From positions 1,359,375 to 1,423,374 of the forward strand of contig NZ_BMEL01000001.1 in the NCBI RefSeq assembly GCF_014636475.1: DNA of 64,000 nucleotides, in the 5' to 3' direction. The translations under genes were made by a program, and so were the position numbers. Below are positions 24,686 to 34,979 of the stretch, one piece after another. This stretch comes from Halobacillus andaensis. GTDB lineage: Bacteria > Bacillota > Bacilli > Bacillales > Halobacillaceae. How positions within the stretch are numbered: the stretch's first letter is position 1; every line of letters starts with the position of its first letter. The notes under the pieces are model-generated. The model searched no databases, was not told where the DNA came from, and saw only the letters and a list, made by a program, of their open reading frames with translations.

Positions 24686-27549
24686 GATTTGTTTCCTCCT
24701 TTAGACAACTGTAGCGCTTCATTAATGATTCTTCTTTGTTCTGTTTTATGAATATTTGGTTCACCTACAGAAGGAGATGCACGATGTGGTCTGCCAACAT
24801 AACGGTGAATCTGTCCTTTTTCCAGCATGCGGTGCAGAATACCTTCGACAAAATACCAGCTTCCCATATTCTGTGGTTCTTCCTGCACCCAAACAAGTTC
24901 TTCTAAGTTTGGATATTCTGATAAAATCTCTTTTAAATGCTTCGTTGGGAATGGATAAATTTGTTCCACCCTTACCGCATCTAAAGTTTCAAAGGATTGA
25001 TCTTCCATCTTCTCGACAGCGTCTTCAATTTCAACCATAATTTTACCGCTGCCTAGCAGCAATGACGTCACTTTGGACTTTTCTTTTTTCGTTTCTTTCG
25101 TCAATCCAGGCTGACGTAAGATTGGCTGAAAATTTAATTTACTAAACTTGCTGCTGTCCGTCGCTACTCGTTGATTTCTTAACAAACTCTTCGGTGTCAT
25201 CAGCACAAGAGGACGAGATTCCTCTTGATCATTGATCGCTGCTTGACGTCTTAGGAGGTGGAAATATTGAGCTGACGAAGTTACGTTTGCGACCGTCCAG
25301 TTGTTCTCAGCCGCTAACTGTAAGAATCGTTCTAAGCGGGCACTGGAGTGCTCCGGACCTTGCCCTTCATAACCGTGAGGAAGCAGAAACACCATATTAG
25401 ACTTCTCTCCCCACTTCGCCCGGCCAGCAGCAACAAATTGGTCAAAAATGACTTGTCCTGCGTTAGCAAAGTCACCGAATTGAGCTTCCCAAATAACTAG
25501 GGCTTCTGGTGCTTGTACACTATAACCATATTCAAAGCCAAGTACGCCTGCTTCTGATAATGGACTGTTATAAATATCAAACGAAGCTTTTGCTTGTTCA
25601 ATACCATGAAGTGGACAATACGTTTCATCTGACTCAATATCATGGAGAACTAAATGACGGTGAGCAAAAGTTCCTCGCTCTGTATCCTGACCAGTGATTC
25701 GAATTGGATTTCCATCTTCAATAATGGACGCAAAAGCTAGTGCTTCGGCTGTTGCCCAATCTACCTTATTGCCTTCATCCAGCATATTGCTGCGTTTCTG
25801 AAGAATTTTCTCAAGCTTTTTAAACCCATTAAACCCTTCAGGACGCTTCAATAGTTCTTCGTTTAGTTTCTTTAAACGATCTAAATCAATCGCTGTAACG
25901 ATTTCATCTAACGGCCGTTCTACTCCGCCAGGACGATCTTTCACATCCGCTTCTTTATTTTCATTTTCTTTCATATTATTGTAAATTTCACGCAGATTCT
26001 TTTCTACATTATCGAACATTTCTTTAAGTGTACCCTCTTCTATCGTACCTTCTTTTATAAGGCTCTCTTCGAAGTGATGGGACACCGTAGCGTGCTCATC
26101 AATTTGTTTATAAAGTAATGGCTGCGTAGAACGCGGTTCATCCATTTCGTTATGCCCGTATCTACGGTAGCCGACAAGATCGATGAGAATATCCTTTTTA
26201 AATTTCTTTCGATATTCATAAGCTAGTGATATCGCTGAAAGACAAGCAATTGGATCATCTGCATTTACATGAACAATCGGAATTTCAAATCCTTTTGCCA
26301 AGTCACTAGCATAACGAGTGGAACGGCCATCACGACGATTCGTCGTAAAGCCGACTAAGTTATTCGCAATAATATGAATCGTCCCGCCTGTACGATAGCC
26401 TGGCAAATCTTTCATATTTAAAGATTCAGCTACGACGCCTTCTCCAATAAAGGCAGCATCTCCATGAATAAGAATGCCAAATGCTTCTTCTTCATCAAGC
26501 TGCGCGTATCCAGGCTGCGTGCGATCATCCTGTGCCGCTCTTGTAAAGCCTTGAACGACTGGGTTTACGTATTCTAAGTGGGATGGATTGTGACTTAACG
26601 TTACTTGAGTAGATGATTGTTCACCATTACCAATCTCACGGTGAGCACCAAAATGATATTTTACGTCACCTGTCCAACCATAGTTAATTCCTGTTGAACC
26701 TTCTGATGGAATCAATTCCTTATCCGGTGAATGGTGGAACTCAGAAAAAATACGGTCGTATGGTTTCCCTAAAACATGAGCCAATACATTTAAACGCCCA
26801 CGGTGAGCCATCCCCATCATAATGTTGGAGATTTTGTCGGAAGATGCAGCTTGAACAATGTGATCAAGCATCGGTACCATCGAATCGAGTCCTTCGATGG
26901 AAAATCGCTTCTGCCCAACAAAAGTCCTTGCCAGGAAATTCTCGAACCCTTCTACAGTTGCTAACCTTTTAAGTAATTGTTTTTTCTCTTCATTCGTTAA
27001 ATTGACTTGAAATTCAGATGAATCAATTCTATTTTGCAGCCACTGTCTTTCATTCTCGTGACTTACATGATCATATTCAAAGGAGATTGTCCCAGCATAC
27101 CTCTCCTTAAGGGTGCGTACCACCTGAAGTGCATTGTCTAGTTTCACAGGTGCATCCGGCCATACCAGGTCAGCCGGAATGTTTTTTAAATCCTCTTCGC
27201 TTAATCCATATCTAGAAATCTCTAGCATATTCGTAGGTGCTCTTTCATTGCTTCCTACGGCGTAAATTTTTGCATCGAGATGACCATGACGTCGAATAGC
27301 CTCAACAAGTTTAAATGCTGAGGTTACTTTTACCATATCTACAGATGAGGTTTGTGCCGCTCCATTTGTCGCCGAAGAAGCAGGTGCACTCATCCACTCA
27401 GGTGCTCCATGCTCATCAAACAATTCTTTCAATGTTGAATCTACAGACTTCGGATCTTTTTCATATAATTCATACTGTTCTTCAATATAGCCCATGTTAG
27501 GACCGTGAAATTCTTCCCAAAACCTTTCGTTGGCACCTTGATTAGCCAC
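24682..27549 (-). CDS. odhA: 2-oxoglutarate dehydrogenase E1 component
   Basis: 955 residues from GTG 27549, which lies 8 bp after GGAGG. The frame continues 19 codons upstream, but that part overlaps the promoter and cre-like site. Thiamine-diphosphate E1: decarboxylates 2-oxoglutarate and succinylates the E2 lipoyl group. Motifs visible: MGMAHRGRLNVLAHVLGKP (active-site region), the thiamine-PP GDAAFIGEGVVAESL, and VGYRRYGHNEMDEP. The N terminus ERFWEEFHGPNMGYIEEQYE is typical of Bacillus OdhA. Forms an operon with odhB. Confidence 0.96.
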   Translation of the reverse strand: MANQGANERFWEEFHGPNMGYIEEQYELYEKDPKSVDSTLKELFDEHGAPEWMSAPASSATNGAAQTSSVDMVKVTSAFKLVEAIRRHGHLDAKIYAVGSNERAPTNMLEISRYGLSEEDLKNIPADLVWPDAPVKLDNALQVVRTLKERYAGTISFEYDHVSHENERQWLQNRIDSSEFQVNLTNEEKKQLLKRLATVEGFENFLARTFVGQKRFSIEGLDSMVPMLDHIVQAASSDKISNIMMGMAHRGRLNVLAHVLGKPYDRIFSEFHHSPDKELIPSEGSTGINYGWTGDVKYHFGAHREIGNGEQSSTQVTLSHNPSHLEYVNPVVQGFTRAAQDDRTQPGYAQLDEEEAFGILIHGDAAFIGEGVVAESLNMKDLPGYRTGGTIHIIANNLVGFTTNRRDGRSTRYASDLAKGFEIPIVHVNADDPIACLSAISLAYEYRKKFKKDILIDLVGYRRYGHNEMDEPRSTQPLLYKQIDEHATVSHHFEESLIKEGTIEEGTLKEMFDNVEKNLREIYNNMKENENKEADVKDRPGGVERPLDEIVTAIDLDRLKKLNEELLKRPEGFNGFKKLEKILQKRSNMLDEGNKVDWATAEALAFASIIEDGNPIRITGQDTERGTFAHRHLVLHDIESDETYCPLHGIEQAKASFDIYNSPLSEAGVLGFEYGYSVQAPEALVIWEAQFGDFANAGQVIFDQFVAAGRAKWGEKSNMVFLLPHGYEGQGPEHSSARLERFLQLAAENNWTVANVTSSAQYFHLLRRQAAINDQEESRPLVLMTPKSLLRNQRVATDSSKFSKLNFQPILRQPGLTKETKKEKSKVTSLLLGSGKIMVEIEDAVEKMEDQSFETLDAVRVEQIYPFPTKHLKEILSEYPNLEELVWVQEEPQNMGSWYFVEGILHRMLEKGQIHRYVGRPHRASPSVGEPNIHKTEQRRIINEALQLSKGGNKS

Positions 27550-27587
27550 GTCAAATACCTCCAAGTAGTTGTTGTCTAATGCTGGAA

Positions 27588-27602
27588 CGTAAACGTTTGC
27601 AA
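27588..27602 (-). promoter_or_regulatory. candidate cre (CcpA) site in odhAB leader
   Basis: TTGCAAACGTTTACG, matching the CcpA consensus at all but one position, placed just after the transcription start expected from the -10 box at 27614-27619. Catabolite repression of odhAB is known in B. subtilis. Confidence 0.6.
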
Positions 27603-27613
27603 ACACACTTACT

Positions 27614-27643
27614 ATTATAGAGTTGAAACGTTATGAAATTCAA
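27614..27643 (-). promoter_or_regulatory. sigma-A promoter of odhAB
   Basis: On the minus strand TTGAAT, 18-bp spacer, TATAAT; about 65 bp upstream of the GTG start. Confidence 0.65.
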
Positions 27644-27750
27644 CATTTATCGCTTTTTTTCTTTTTCTGGATTTTCCCCTCCATTATAACAATAAAGACG
27701 CACCGATTGGTACGTCTATTTCACTTTTTTCAGAAAGTTATACACCTTTC

Positions 27751-29853
27751 TTACTCTTCGTCTTCAAGGACTTGATACGCCGACTCAAATAAAGTGAGCT
27801 GACTATCTACAAAAGAAGCGTCCCCTTCTTGTTTTACATAATGATACTTTCCCTCAGCATCTTGTTCTCTAGCTTTTACATTATCGTTTAAAAACAACTG
27901 CAGAATTTCAATTAGTCTAACTTTAATGTGATGATCATATACAGGAAACAATAATTCTACTCTTTTCACCATGTTTCTAGTCATAAGATCAGCCGATGAT
28001 AAGTAGACTCTTTCTTCTCCGTTGTGGTGAAAATAAAAGATTCGGCTATGCTCTAGAAATCTACCGACAATGCTAATCACTCGAATGTTATCACTAACCC
28101 CTTCAATTCCAGGGCGTAAACAACAAATCCCGCGTACGATAAGATCGACCTTAACGTTTGCTTGTGAAGCTTCGTAAAGCTTCTTAATAATCTGCTTATC
28201 CGTGAGCGAGTTCATTTTTGCCACAATATGCCCATTCCCATGCTCTTTTTGAAACAGAATTTCCTCATCAATCTTCTGAATAAAATCATTTCTAAGATCA
28301 AAAGGAGCCATCGAAATATGGTGATAATCAGGCTTTTCCGTGTAGCCGCTCAAATAGTTAAAGAAGTTCGTAGCATCAATGCCAAACTCATTATTCGTTG
28401 TAATCAAGCCCATATCTGTATAAATCTTTGCTGTTTGATCATTATAGTTCCCTGTTCCTAGATGAACGAAACGCTCAATCGTGTTTTCCTTTTTTCTAAC
28501 GACGAGTGTAATCTTACTATGCGTCTTTAAATAGGTCATTCCGTAGATCACGTGACAGCCCGCTTTCTCTAACTCCCGAGCCCACTGCACATTATTTTCT
28601 TCATCAAAACGTGCCTTCAACTCAACCAGGACGGTCACTTGTTTTCCGTTTTCAGCCGCCTCTTTCAACGCTTTAATAACCGGAGAGTCTCCACTTACAC
28701 GATATAGCGTTTGTTTAATAGCCAGAACATCCGGATCTTTTGCCGCATCTGCTAAAAACTCCACAACTGGTTCAAATGACTCATAAGGATGATGTAGAAA
28801 TATATCACGATCCAAAGCGGCTTCAAATAAGTCTTCCCCATTTTTAATATCACGCAGCGGTTGAGGAATTAACTGTTGGTAAACTAACTCCTCCTTTTCA
28901 TCTGCCAGTTCTTTATAAAAATCAAATAAATAACTTAGATCCAATGGGCCGTCTGTGATATATAAGTCATCTTCATGAATTTCTAATACACTTAGTAAAA
29001 AGCGCACCATTTTATCATCAAGCTTGCCTTTACGAACTTCCAGTCGTACCGCTGCTCCCCACTTCCTTTTTTTCAACTCTTTTTCAATCTCTCTTAACAA
29101 ATCCCGCGCGCCTTCTTCATGAATCGTCATATCCGCATTCCTCGTAATTCTAAACTCTGTGATTGTTTTCGCTCGATAGCCTTTGAACAGTTTTTCTGCA
29201 AAATGGCTGATGACGTCTTCTAATAAAATGAATTGGGAGGAGGAAGGAGCCTTTAATTCTACAAAGCGTGAAATAACAGAAGGAACCTGAACGATCGCCG
29301 TTTTTTCCGTCTGATCGTTTAGATCAATTTGATCTTCTAACACGACAGCCAAATTGATCGTTTTGTTTAAAAGTTTTGGGAAAGGACGGTAGGCATCGAC
29401 AGCCATTGGGGTTAAAACAGGAAAGATCTCCACTTCAAAATAATGTTCAAGTTCTTGTAATTGATCATCGGTAAGGGCATCGATTTCCGTAATCTCAATT
29501 CCTTCATTCACTAATTCAGGCTTAATGGCTTGATACGTATCATATTGACTTTTCACGAGACCGTGATTTATGAGAGCGATCTCTTTAAGCTGTTGTTTAG
29601 GGGTTAAGCCGGCCTTATTCTCTGGCTTATTATAACCGGCTTTTACTTGATCCTTTAGACCTGCGACCCTAACCATAAAGAATTCATCTAAATTTGAGGA
29701 GAAAATGGCTAAAAACTTAAACCGCTCCAGCAATGGTGTTGTCGTATCTTTCGCTTCTTCCAGTACACGTTCGTTAAACGCAAGCCAGCTCAGCTCACGA
29801 TTATTGTAATACCCGGGATGGTTTAAATTTCTAATACCCTCGTCTGTACTCAT
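27751..29853 (-). CDS. ppk1: polyphosphate kinase 1
   Basis: 700 residues, standard PPK1. Polymerises ATP gamma-phosphate into polyphosphate. Four-domain layout: N domain (NRELSWLAFNERVLEEA at 18-34), head domain, and two C-terminal catalytic domains. The autophosphorylated histidine is His445 in YLKTHSKITLV, and a second conserved HSRIFYF lies at 602-608. FFMVRVAGL (58-66) and LGTGNYND (465-472) are family signatures. ATG with AAGGGGAG upstream. Followed leftwards by a weak hairpin near 27697-27722. ppx is the upstream neighbour 93 bp away on the same strand, giving a polyphosphate synthesis and degradation unit. Confidence 0.96.
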   Translation of the reverse strand: MSTDEGIRNLNHPGYYNNRELSWLAFNERVLEEAKDTTTPLLERFKFLAIFSSNLDEFFMVRVAGLKDQVKAGYNKPENKAGLTPKQQLKEIALINHGLVKSQYDTYQAIKPELVNEGIEITEIDALTDDQLQELEHYFEVEIFPVLTPMAVDAYRPFPKLLNKTINLAVVLEDQIDLNDQTEKTAIVQVPSVISRFVELKAPSSSQFILLEDVISHFAEKLFKGYRAKTITEFRITRNADMTIHEEGARDLLREIEKELKKRKWGAAVRLEVRKGKLDDKMVRFLLSVLEIHEDDLYITDGPLDLSYLFDFYKELADEKEELVYQQLIPQPLRDIKNGEDLFEAALDRDIFLHHPYESFEPVVEFLADAAKDPDVLAIKQTLYRVSGDSPVIKALKEAAENGKQVTVLVELKARFDEENNVQWARELEKAGCHVIYGMTYLKTHSKITLVVRKKENTIERFVHLGTGNYNDQTAKIYTDMGLITTNNEFGIDATNFFNYLSGYTEKPDYHHISMAPFDLRNDFIQKIDEEILFQKEHGNGHIVAKMNSLTDKQIIKKLYEASQANVKVDLIVRGICCLRPGIEGVSDNIRVISIVGRFLEHSRIFYFHHNGEERVYLSSADLMTRNMVKRVELLFPVYDHHIKVRLIEILQLFLNDNVKAREQDAEGKYHYVKQEGDASFVDSQLTLFESAYQVLEDEE

Positions 29854-29946
29854 TGCCTACTCCCCTTATGACAGTGGTTTCTAAAACAATCGTACTACGC
29901 GAATTTTGTCAGCAAACAAAGTTTACGTTAAGTTTTTGTAAAAATT

Positions 29947-31485
29947 TCAACTGTCCTGCAATGCTACAAATGATAAGCTGATTTTGCTCTTTAACGCTTT
30001 TTCTAAATGTTTCTTTTGTTTTTCTCCTTGATATTCTTCAGGCATAAAATCCTTATTACAATAGAGAGTAATGGTGATTTCCTCATTCTTCCTATCGACT
30101 TCTAAAGATTCTATTGTGGATCTGCGTGTACTATCAAGGCTGTAGCAAAACTTTAGAAAAGCACCCAGCAAACGAATATGCTTTCGTTCTTCCTTAAGAA
30201 ACCACGTTTTATACGGATTAATAAATTGCTTAAACACCGTTTTATTTTTAAAAGAGGCCATTAATGCGAGCTTTAAGCGGTCAATGTGCATTAAACCATC
30301 GATCGTACGGTTTGCTAATAAGTAAAACGTGTGCTGCGCACTTGCTTCGTCATCAATATATTCCCCAAGATTAAAGACATAACTCGCACGTTTAACATTT
30401 GACCAGTCTTCCTTCTTTAAAGAGCCAATTCCCTTTTCGTGAAACTGAGTAAACAGCTCTTTAGCTAAATGTTGCACGTGTTGGATTTGCTTCATATTCA
30501 ACTCATAATCATTGATAAGCTCTTGAATGCTCTCTTCAAGAACGTTTGGAAACAGATGGGTGCCCATACCTTTAGTGAGCTGCTCATAAAATACACCATC
30601 CCTTAAACCTTTACGGCTAAGGATAAAACCGTCCGCTCGTACCGTATCATATAAGCTATGAAATACTTCTGTAGCCGGGATAATAATATCCGCTCGATCT
30701 TTTGACAGACCCTCTACTTTTTGCAATTTTTTCATGGATAACGTAAGCAAATAATTCTTAATAAATGAAAGGTCACTATCGAGCATTTTATATTGATGAA
30801 GACCAGCTAAAGGATATTCTTTGAGGTTCTGATCAATTTGAACAACATTCCTCGCGCCGCCTCCAATCCCAACCAAAGGGACTTTTTTGCCATTTAACCA
30901 CGACAGCGTTTGAAAACTGTCTTTTAAAAATTGACGTAAGTTCGTCATCTCTTCTTCAGTAGGAAGATCTTTTTTAAAGAAGCGCTGTTTTAGTGTAACG
31001 GCTCCAAACGGAAAGCTATGCGAATGAATAAGTTTGCGATCTTTAAAATACGTAATTTCCGTACTTCCTCCCCCGATATCCACGGTGAACCCTTCCGTTA
31101 ATGAAGTAGAGTTCACTACAGCTAAATATCCATAGAACGCTTCTTCTTCTTCAGAAAGTATTCTCATATCAAAACGAGTACGTTCCGTCACTTCTTCAAG
31201 AATCTCAGCTTGATTAACTGACTGGCGTATGGCCGCCGTAGCCACACAAACCGTTTGTTCCAAATCGTATGTAGCAAGTACTCCTTCAAAGCTTTTCAAT
31301 GTATCTAGCAGTTTATCAATCCCGTCTCTTGAAAGCTCTCCTTCTTCTTGCAAATAGGTGCTCAGCCTAGCTACAGCTTTTACGTTTTCAACTTCTCGAA
31401 GTCTTCCGCCTTTATCTCTCAAATAAACAACTAAACGGATCGAGTTTGAACCAATATCGATGATGCCATAGTACTGTTTCGCCAT
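29947..31485 (-). CDS. ppx: exopolyphosphatase / Ppx-GppA phosphatase
   Basis: 512 residues from ATG 31485, 5 bp after AGGTGG; the 25-codon upstream extension lacks a ribosome site and runs into a hairpin. The actin-like ATPase fold shows GIIDIGSNSIRLVVY (phosphate 1) near 6-20 and FTVDIGGGSTEI near 135 with VGIGGGARN later. The C-terminal HD-like half (about 310-500) is present. Removes terminal phosphate from polyphosphate, and some relatives hydrolyse pppGpp. It lies directly upstream of ppk1 in the same direction. Confidence 0.95.
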   Translation of the reverse strand: MAKQYYGIIDIGSNSIRLVVYLRDKGGRLREVENVKAVARLSTYLQEEGELSRDGIDKLLDTLKSFEGVLATYDLEQTVCVATAAIRQSVNQAEILEEVTERTRFDMRILSEEEEAFYGYLAVVNSTSLTEGFTVDIGGGSTEITYFKDRKLIHSHSFPFGAVTLKQRFFKKDLPTEEEMTNLRQFLKDSFQTLSWLNGKKVPLVGIGGGARNVVQIDQNLKEYPLAGLHQYKMLDSDLSFIKNYLLTLSMKKLQKVEGLSKDRADIIIPATEVFHSLYDTVRADGFILSRKGLRDGVFYEQLTKGMGTHLFPNVLEESIQELINDYELNMKQIQHVQHLAKELFTQFHEKGIGSLKKEDWSNVKRASYVFNLGEYIDDEASAQHTFYLLANRTIDGLMHIDRLKLALMASFKNKTVFKQFINPYKTWFLKEERKHIRLLGAFLKFCYSLDSTRRSTIESLEVDRKNEEITITLYCNKDFMPEEYQGEKQKKHLEKALKSKISLSFVALQDS

Positions 31486-31554
31486 TCGTTCCACCTGCCC
31501 TGCATTTTTGCACATTATAACATAAAGGGACTCTAGACCATGTCTAGAGCCCCT

Positions 31555-31745
31555 CTGCATGTAGAGAAATCACTTTCTCTGGATTTCCATCTTTTCATTC
31601 AAGAATACAGCAAAAGGCTTCGGGAAATGGATCGCTTTCCATGGGCGTACGGTGAGCTTCCTCGGGCTTTGCCCTCGGTGATCTCACCATGTACGTTTCT
31701 CCCATAGGAGTCTCACCATTTCCCTTCGCCTTCTACCCAGTCTAA
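31555..31745 (+). repeat. intergenic repeat related to family B, with boundary hairpins
   Basis: Starts beside a perfect hairpin CTCTAGACCATGTCTAGAG (31533-31551), then GTAGAGAAATCACTTTCTCT, as in other copies. A long imperfect palindrome follows: CTTCGGGAAATGGATCGC..., CCTCGGGCTTTGCCCTCGG, and a closing GAGTCTCACCATTTCCC arm. Same architecture as the other gap repeats but different sequence. The rest of the gap to 31987 holds nothing recognisable. Confidence 0.6.
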
Positions 31746-31987
31746 TTTTCTTTCAGGGGACAAATTAACTTTGTTGCAATTTCAAAGTGTAAAAATTCCA
31801 TACGTTATGCAGACACATGATTTTAGGAATACAGGAACGACCCAGGTTTACATCGAATACACAGCAGAGCAATGATTATACAATAATTCCAGAATCTTTA
31901 TTGTAAATGAAGATTCGCGGCGTCCCGGTTTTATAACTGTTCAGCCTTTTTCCCAATTATCTAAAGGAAATCAAATCTATCTCAGGT

Positions 31988-33883
31988 TTAGCGGTTTAAC
32001 AGGCTTCCCACGTATTTTAATAACTCGTTGGCAGAAGTGGAATTGTAGCCATGTTCATCTACAAGGGTAGCGACCACCTCATTGATCTTCTTCAGCTGTT
32101 GTTCATCTGGAGTCTTCGTTGACGTTGTAATTTTCACGATATCTTTTAAGTCAGCAAATAGTTTCTTCTGAATCGCTTCTCTTAAGCGTTCATGGGACTG
32201 ATAGTCGAACTTCTTCCCTTTTCGTGCATAAGCTGAAATTCGAATGAGAATCTCTTCACGGAATGCTTTCTTCGCATTTTCTGAAACGCCAATTTGCTCT
32301 TCAATGGAGCGCATAAGTCTCTCGTCTGGATTCATCTCTTCACCCGTTAATGGATCTCTAAGCTTCGTCTTATTACAATAAGCCTCCACGTTATCTAAAT
32401 AATTATCCATCAGCGTAATCGCTGATTCTTCATAGGAGTACACAAATGCTTTCTGAACTTCTTTCTTCGCCAGGTCATCATACTGCTTACGAGCAAGCGA
32501 GATAAACTCCAAGTAACGCTCTTTGTCCTCTTTCGAAATCGAAGCGTGACTATCTAACCCATCCTTGAGTGAACGAAGCACATCCAGTGCATTAATCGAA
32601 GTCATTTCTTTTTTAATAATCGTAGAAGAAATTCGGTTAATCACGTAACGAGGATCAATCCCATCCATACCCTCATCCGAGAATTCTTTTTTCAGTTCTT
32701 CCACATCTACATCACTAAATCCTTCGAGTTCTTCTCCGTTATATAAATACATCTTCTTCAAAAGATCAATCGATGCTTTTTTCGATTCTTTCAATCGGGT
32801 AAGCACGGTGAACATCGCAGCAACCTTTAACGTATGAGGAGCAATATGAACATCCCGTATGTCACTTTCTCTAATCATTTTTTCGTAAATTTTCTCTTCT
32901 TCCGTTACTTTTAAGTTATAAGGAATTGGCATGACAATCATTCGTGAATGAAGAGCTTCGTTTTTCTTATTTGCAATGAAAGAACGATACTCTGCTTCGT
33001 TCGTATGGGCCACAATGAGTTCATCAGCAGAGATTAAAGCAAATCGGCCAGCTTTAAAGTTACCTTCTTGCGTTAGACTGAGGAGGTGCCAGAGAAATTT
33101 CTCATCACATTTTAAGATTTCCTGGAACTCCATTATGCCTCTGTTCGCTTTATTTAGTTCTCCGTCAAAACGATACGCTCTAGGATCAGATTCAGACCCA
33201 AATTGAGCAATGGTTGAGAAATCAATGGAACCTGTTAAATCAGCGATATCTTGAGACTTTGGATCGGAAGGACTAAATGTCCCTATACCGGTACGTTTGT
33301 CTTCAGAGAAGAACACTCTCTCAACAAGTACATCTTCAATTCGTCCACCATAATCCTGTTCTACACGCATCGTGTTTAATGGAGACAAGCTGCCTTCAAT
33401 TCGAACCCCATACTCTTCTCTAAATTCATCTCTTAAATGGTGCGGAATCATATGGAGCGGGTCTTCATGCATTGGACAGCCTTTAATTGCAAAAACGGCC
33501 CCTTTGTCTGTATAAGAATACTTTTCTAAGCCACGCTTTAATAAGTTAACAAGTGTTGATTTACCTCCACTTACAGGACCCATTAATAGTAAAATTCTTT
33601 TTCTAACATCTAACCTGCGTGCAGCTGGATGAAAGTACTCTTCCACTAGTCTTTCCATCGCTTCATCTAATCCGTAAATGTCTTCGTCAAAGAAAGAATA
33701 TTTCTTGTGATGCGACCCTTCCTCAACTCCGGCTTCTGTAATCATATTATAAACACGAGAATGAGCAGACTGAGCCAAGTAAGGTTTGTCTCTTAATAGC
33801 TCTAAATAATCCCTAAAAGTTCCTTCCCACTTCAATTCCTCTTCATGTTCGCGATGATCTTGTATTCTTTTAATAATATCCAC
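31988..33883 (-). CDS. prkA: PrkA serine protein kinase/AAA+ protease
   Basis: 631 residues, full PrkA length. An AAA+ N-terminal domain holds the P-loop GPVSGGKS (102-109), followed by a PKA-like C-terminal region. FDEDIYGLDEAMERLVEEYFHPAARR before the P-loop is characteristic. PrkA phosphorylates a protein of about 60 kDa and affects sporulation; B. subtilis PrkA has also been described as an ATP-dependent protease. GTG 33883 follows GGAGG by 7 bp. A possible sigma-E-like pair (CGAATGTT, 14 bp, CATAGGAT at about 33920-33949) lies upstream on the minus strand, but it is weak. Divergent from lipM. Confidence 0.95.
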   Translation of the reverse strand: MDIIKRIQDHREHEEELKWEGTFRDYLELLRDKPYLAQSAHSRVYNMITEAGVEEGSHHKKYSFFDEDIYGLDEAMERLVEEYFHPAARRLDVRKRILLLMGPVSGGKSTLVNLLKRGLEKYSYTDKGAVFAIKGCPMHEDPLHMIPHHLRDEFREEYGVRIEGSLSPLNTMRVEQDYGGRIEDVLVERVFFSEDKRTGIGTFSPSDPKSQDIADLTGSIDFSTIAQFGSESDPRAYRFDGELNKANRGIMEFQEILKCDEKFLWHLLSLTQEGNFKAGRFALISADELIVAHTNEAEYRSFIANKKNEALHSRMIVMPIPYNLKVTEEEKIYEKMIRESDIRDVHIAPHTLKVAAMFTVLTRLKESKKASIDLLKKMYLYNGEELEGFSDVDVEELKKEFSDEGMDGIDPRYVINRISSTIIKKEMTSINALDVLRSLKDGLDSHASISKEDKERYLEFISLARKQYDDLAKKEVQKAFVYSYEESAITLMDNYLDNVEAYCNKTKLRDPLTGEEMNPDERLMRSIEEQIGVSENAKKAFREEILIRISAYARKGKKFDYQSHERLREAIQKKLFADLKDIVKITTSTKTPDEQQLKKINEVVATLVDEHGYNSTSANELLKYVGSLLNR

Positions 33884-34061
33884 TCAACGACCTCCCTCGT
33901 CGTAACTAGCAAATTTAATACATCCTATGCGCAGGAGATTGGAAACATTCGTAAAGGTACAAGTTACTTTTGTAACAAGCTATACCGCAAACGTATATTT
34001 GCGTGATCGCGCAAGACAGCGCAATAAAAGCGTTTTCCCTTATTATTGGTGCTTCCTTACT

Positions 34062-34090
34062 TTGACACCGTATAGTCCCCTTGTTAGAAT
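34062..34090 (+). promoter_or_regulatory. sigma-A promoter of lipM-lipA
   Basis: TTGACA (34062-34067), exactly 17 bp, TAGAAT (34085-34090), about 55 bp before the lipM ATG. Confidence 0.75.
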
Positions 34091-34145
34091 TGTCTTGACT
34101 ATTTTAATTGAATAAAGGATTACTTATGGAAAGAAGGTCAAGTAA

Positions 34146-34961
34146 ATGGAAACATGGTCCTTTGTTGATTCTGGACATTTGTCGCCAGCCTTAAATATGG
34201 CGTTAGATGAAGCCTTGATGAATTGGCATAGTGAAGGGAAAGTCCCTCCCGTGCTTCGCTTTTATGGGTGGAAACCCGCCGGGCTTTCAGTGGGATACTT
34301 CCAAAAAGTACAAGGCAGGATTGACCTCGAAGGTGTTAAGAGAAATGGTTATGAGCTAGTAAGAAGACAGACCGGTGGACGGGCTGTTCTTCATGATGAT
34401 GAATTAACATATAGTATAATTGTTTCAGAAGACCATCCCCAAATGCCCGCTTCCGTAAAAGAAGCCTATCTCGTTCTTTCTCAAGGGCTGCTTGAAGGGT
34501 TTAAAGAGCTTACTATTAATGCTGAATTTGCTATCCCTGAAGAAAAGTTAAACTCTACAGGATCAGCCGTTTGTTTTGAAGAACCTTCATGGTATGAATT
34601 AATTGTAGATGGAAAGAAAGCCGCTGGAAGTGCACAGACGAGAAAGAAAGGCGTGATTCTTCAGCACGGCTCCATCCCCATTAATGTAGATGAAAATAAG
34701 CTGTTTGATATGTTTATTTACAAGAATGAACGCATTAAAGAAAGAGCCCGCAAATCTTTTGCAGATAAAGCCATAGCAATTAACGACATTATTGATCAGC
34801 CTGTGGATTATCAAACGACGCGAAATGCATTTAAAACAGGTTTTGAAAAAGGATTGAATATTGAACTGCAGCCTCTCGAAATTAGTGAAGGCCAGTGGAA
34901 AGAGATTTATGAACTTTCTGAGAAAAAATACAGCAGTGACGAGTGGAATTATTCTAGATAA
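34146..34961 (+). CDS. lipM: octanoyl-[acyl carrier]:protein octanoyltransferase LipM
   Basis: 271 residues, lipoate ligase (BPL/LplA) fold. LipM moves octanoyl from ACP to GcvH at the start of lipoate synthesis in Firmicutes. RRQTGGRAVLHDDELTYS (73-90) is the substrate-binding block. Cys143 in SAVCFEEPSWYEL is the likely acyl-accepting active-site cysteine, and GKKAAGSAQTRKKG (156-169) carries the conserved lysine. The cysteine context fits LipM rather than a classical lipoate ligase. AGAAGG precedes the ATG. lipA starts 18 bp after the stop, so octanoyl transfer and sulphur insertion are encoded together, unlike B. subtilis, where the genes are apart. Their products serve OdhB and other E2 proteins. 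Confidence 0.93.
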   Translation: METWSFVDSGHLSPALNMALDEALMNWHSEGKVPPVLRFYGWKPAGLSVGYFQKVQGRIDLEGVKRNGYELVRRQTGGRAVLHDDELTYSIIVSEDHPQMPASVKEAYLVLSQGLLEGFKELTINAEFAIPEEKLNSTGSAVCFEEPSWYELIVDGKKAAGSAQTRKKGVILQHGSIPINVDENKLFDMFIYKNERIKERARKSFADKAIAINDIIDQPVDYQTTRNAFKTGFEKGLNIELQPLEISEGQWKEIYELSEKKYSSDEWNYSR

Positions 34962-34979
34962 TAAAAGGAGACGATACAA

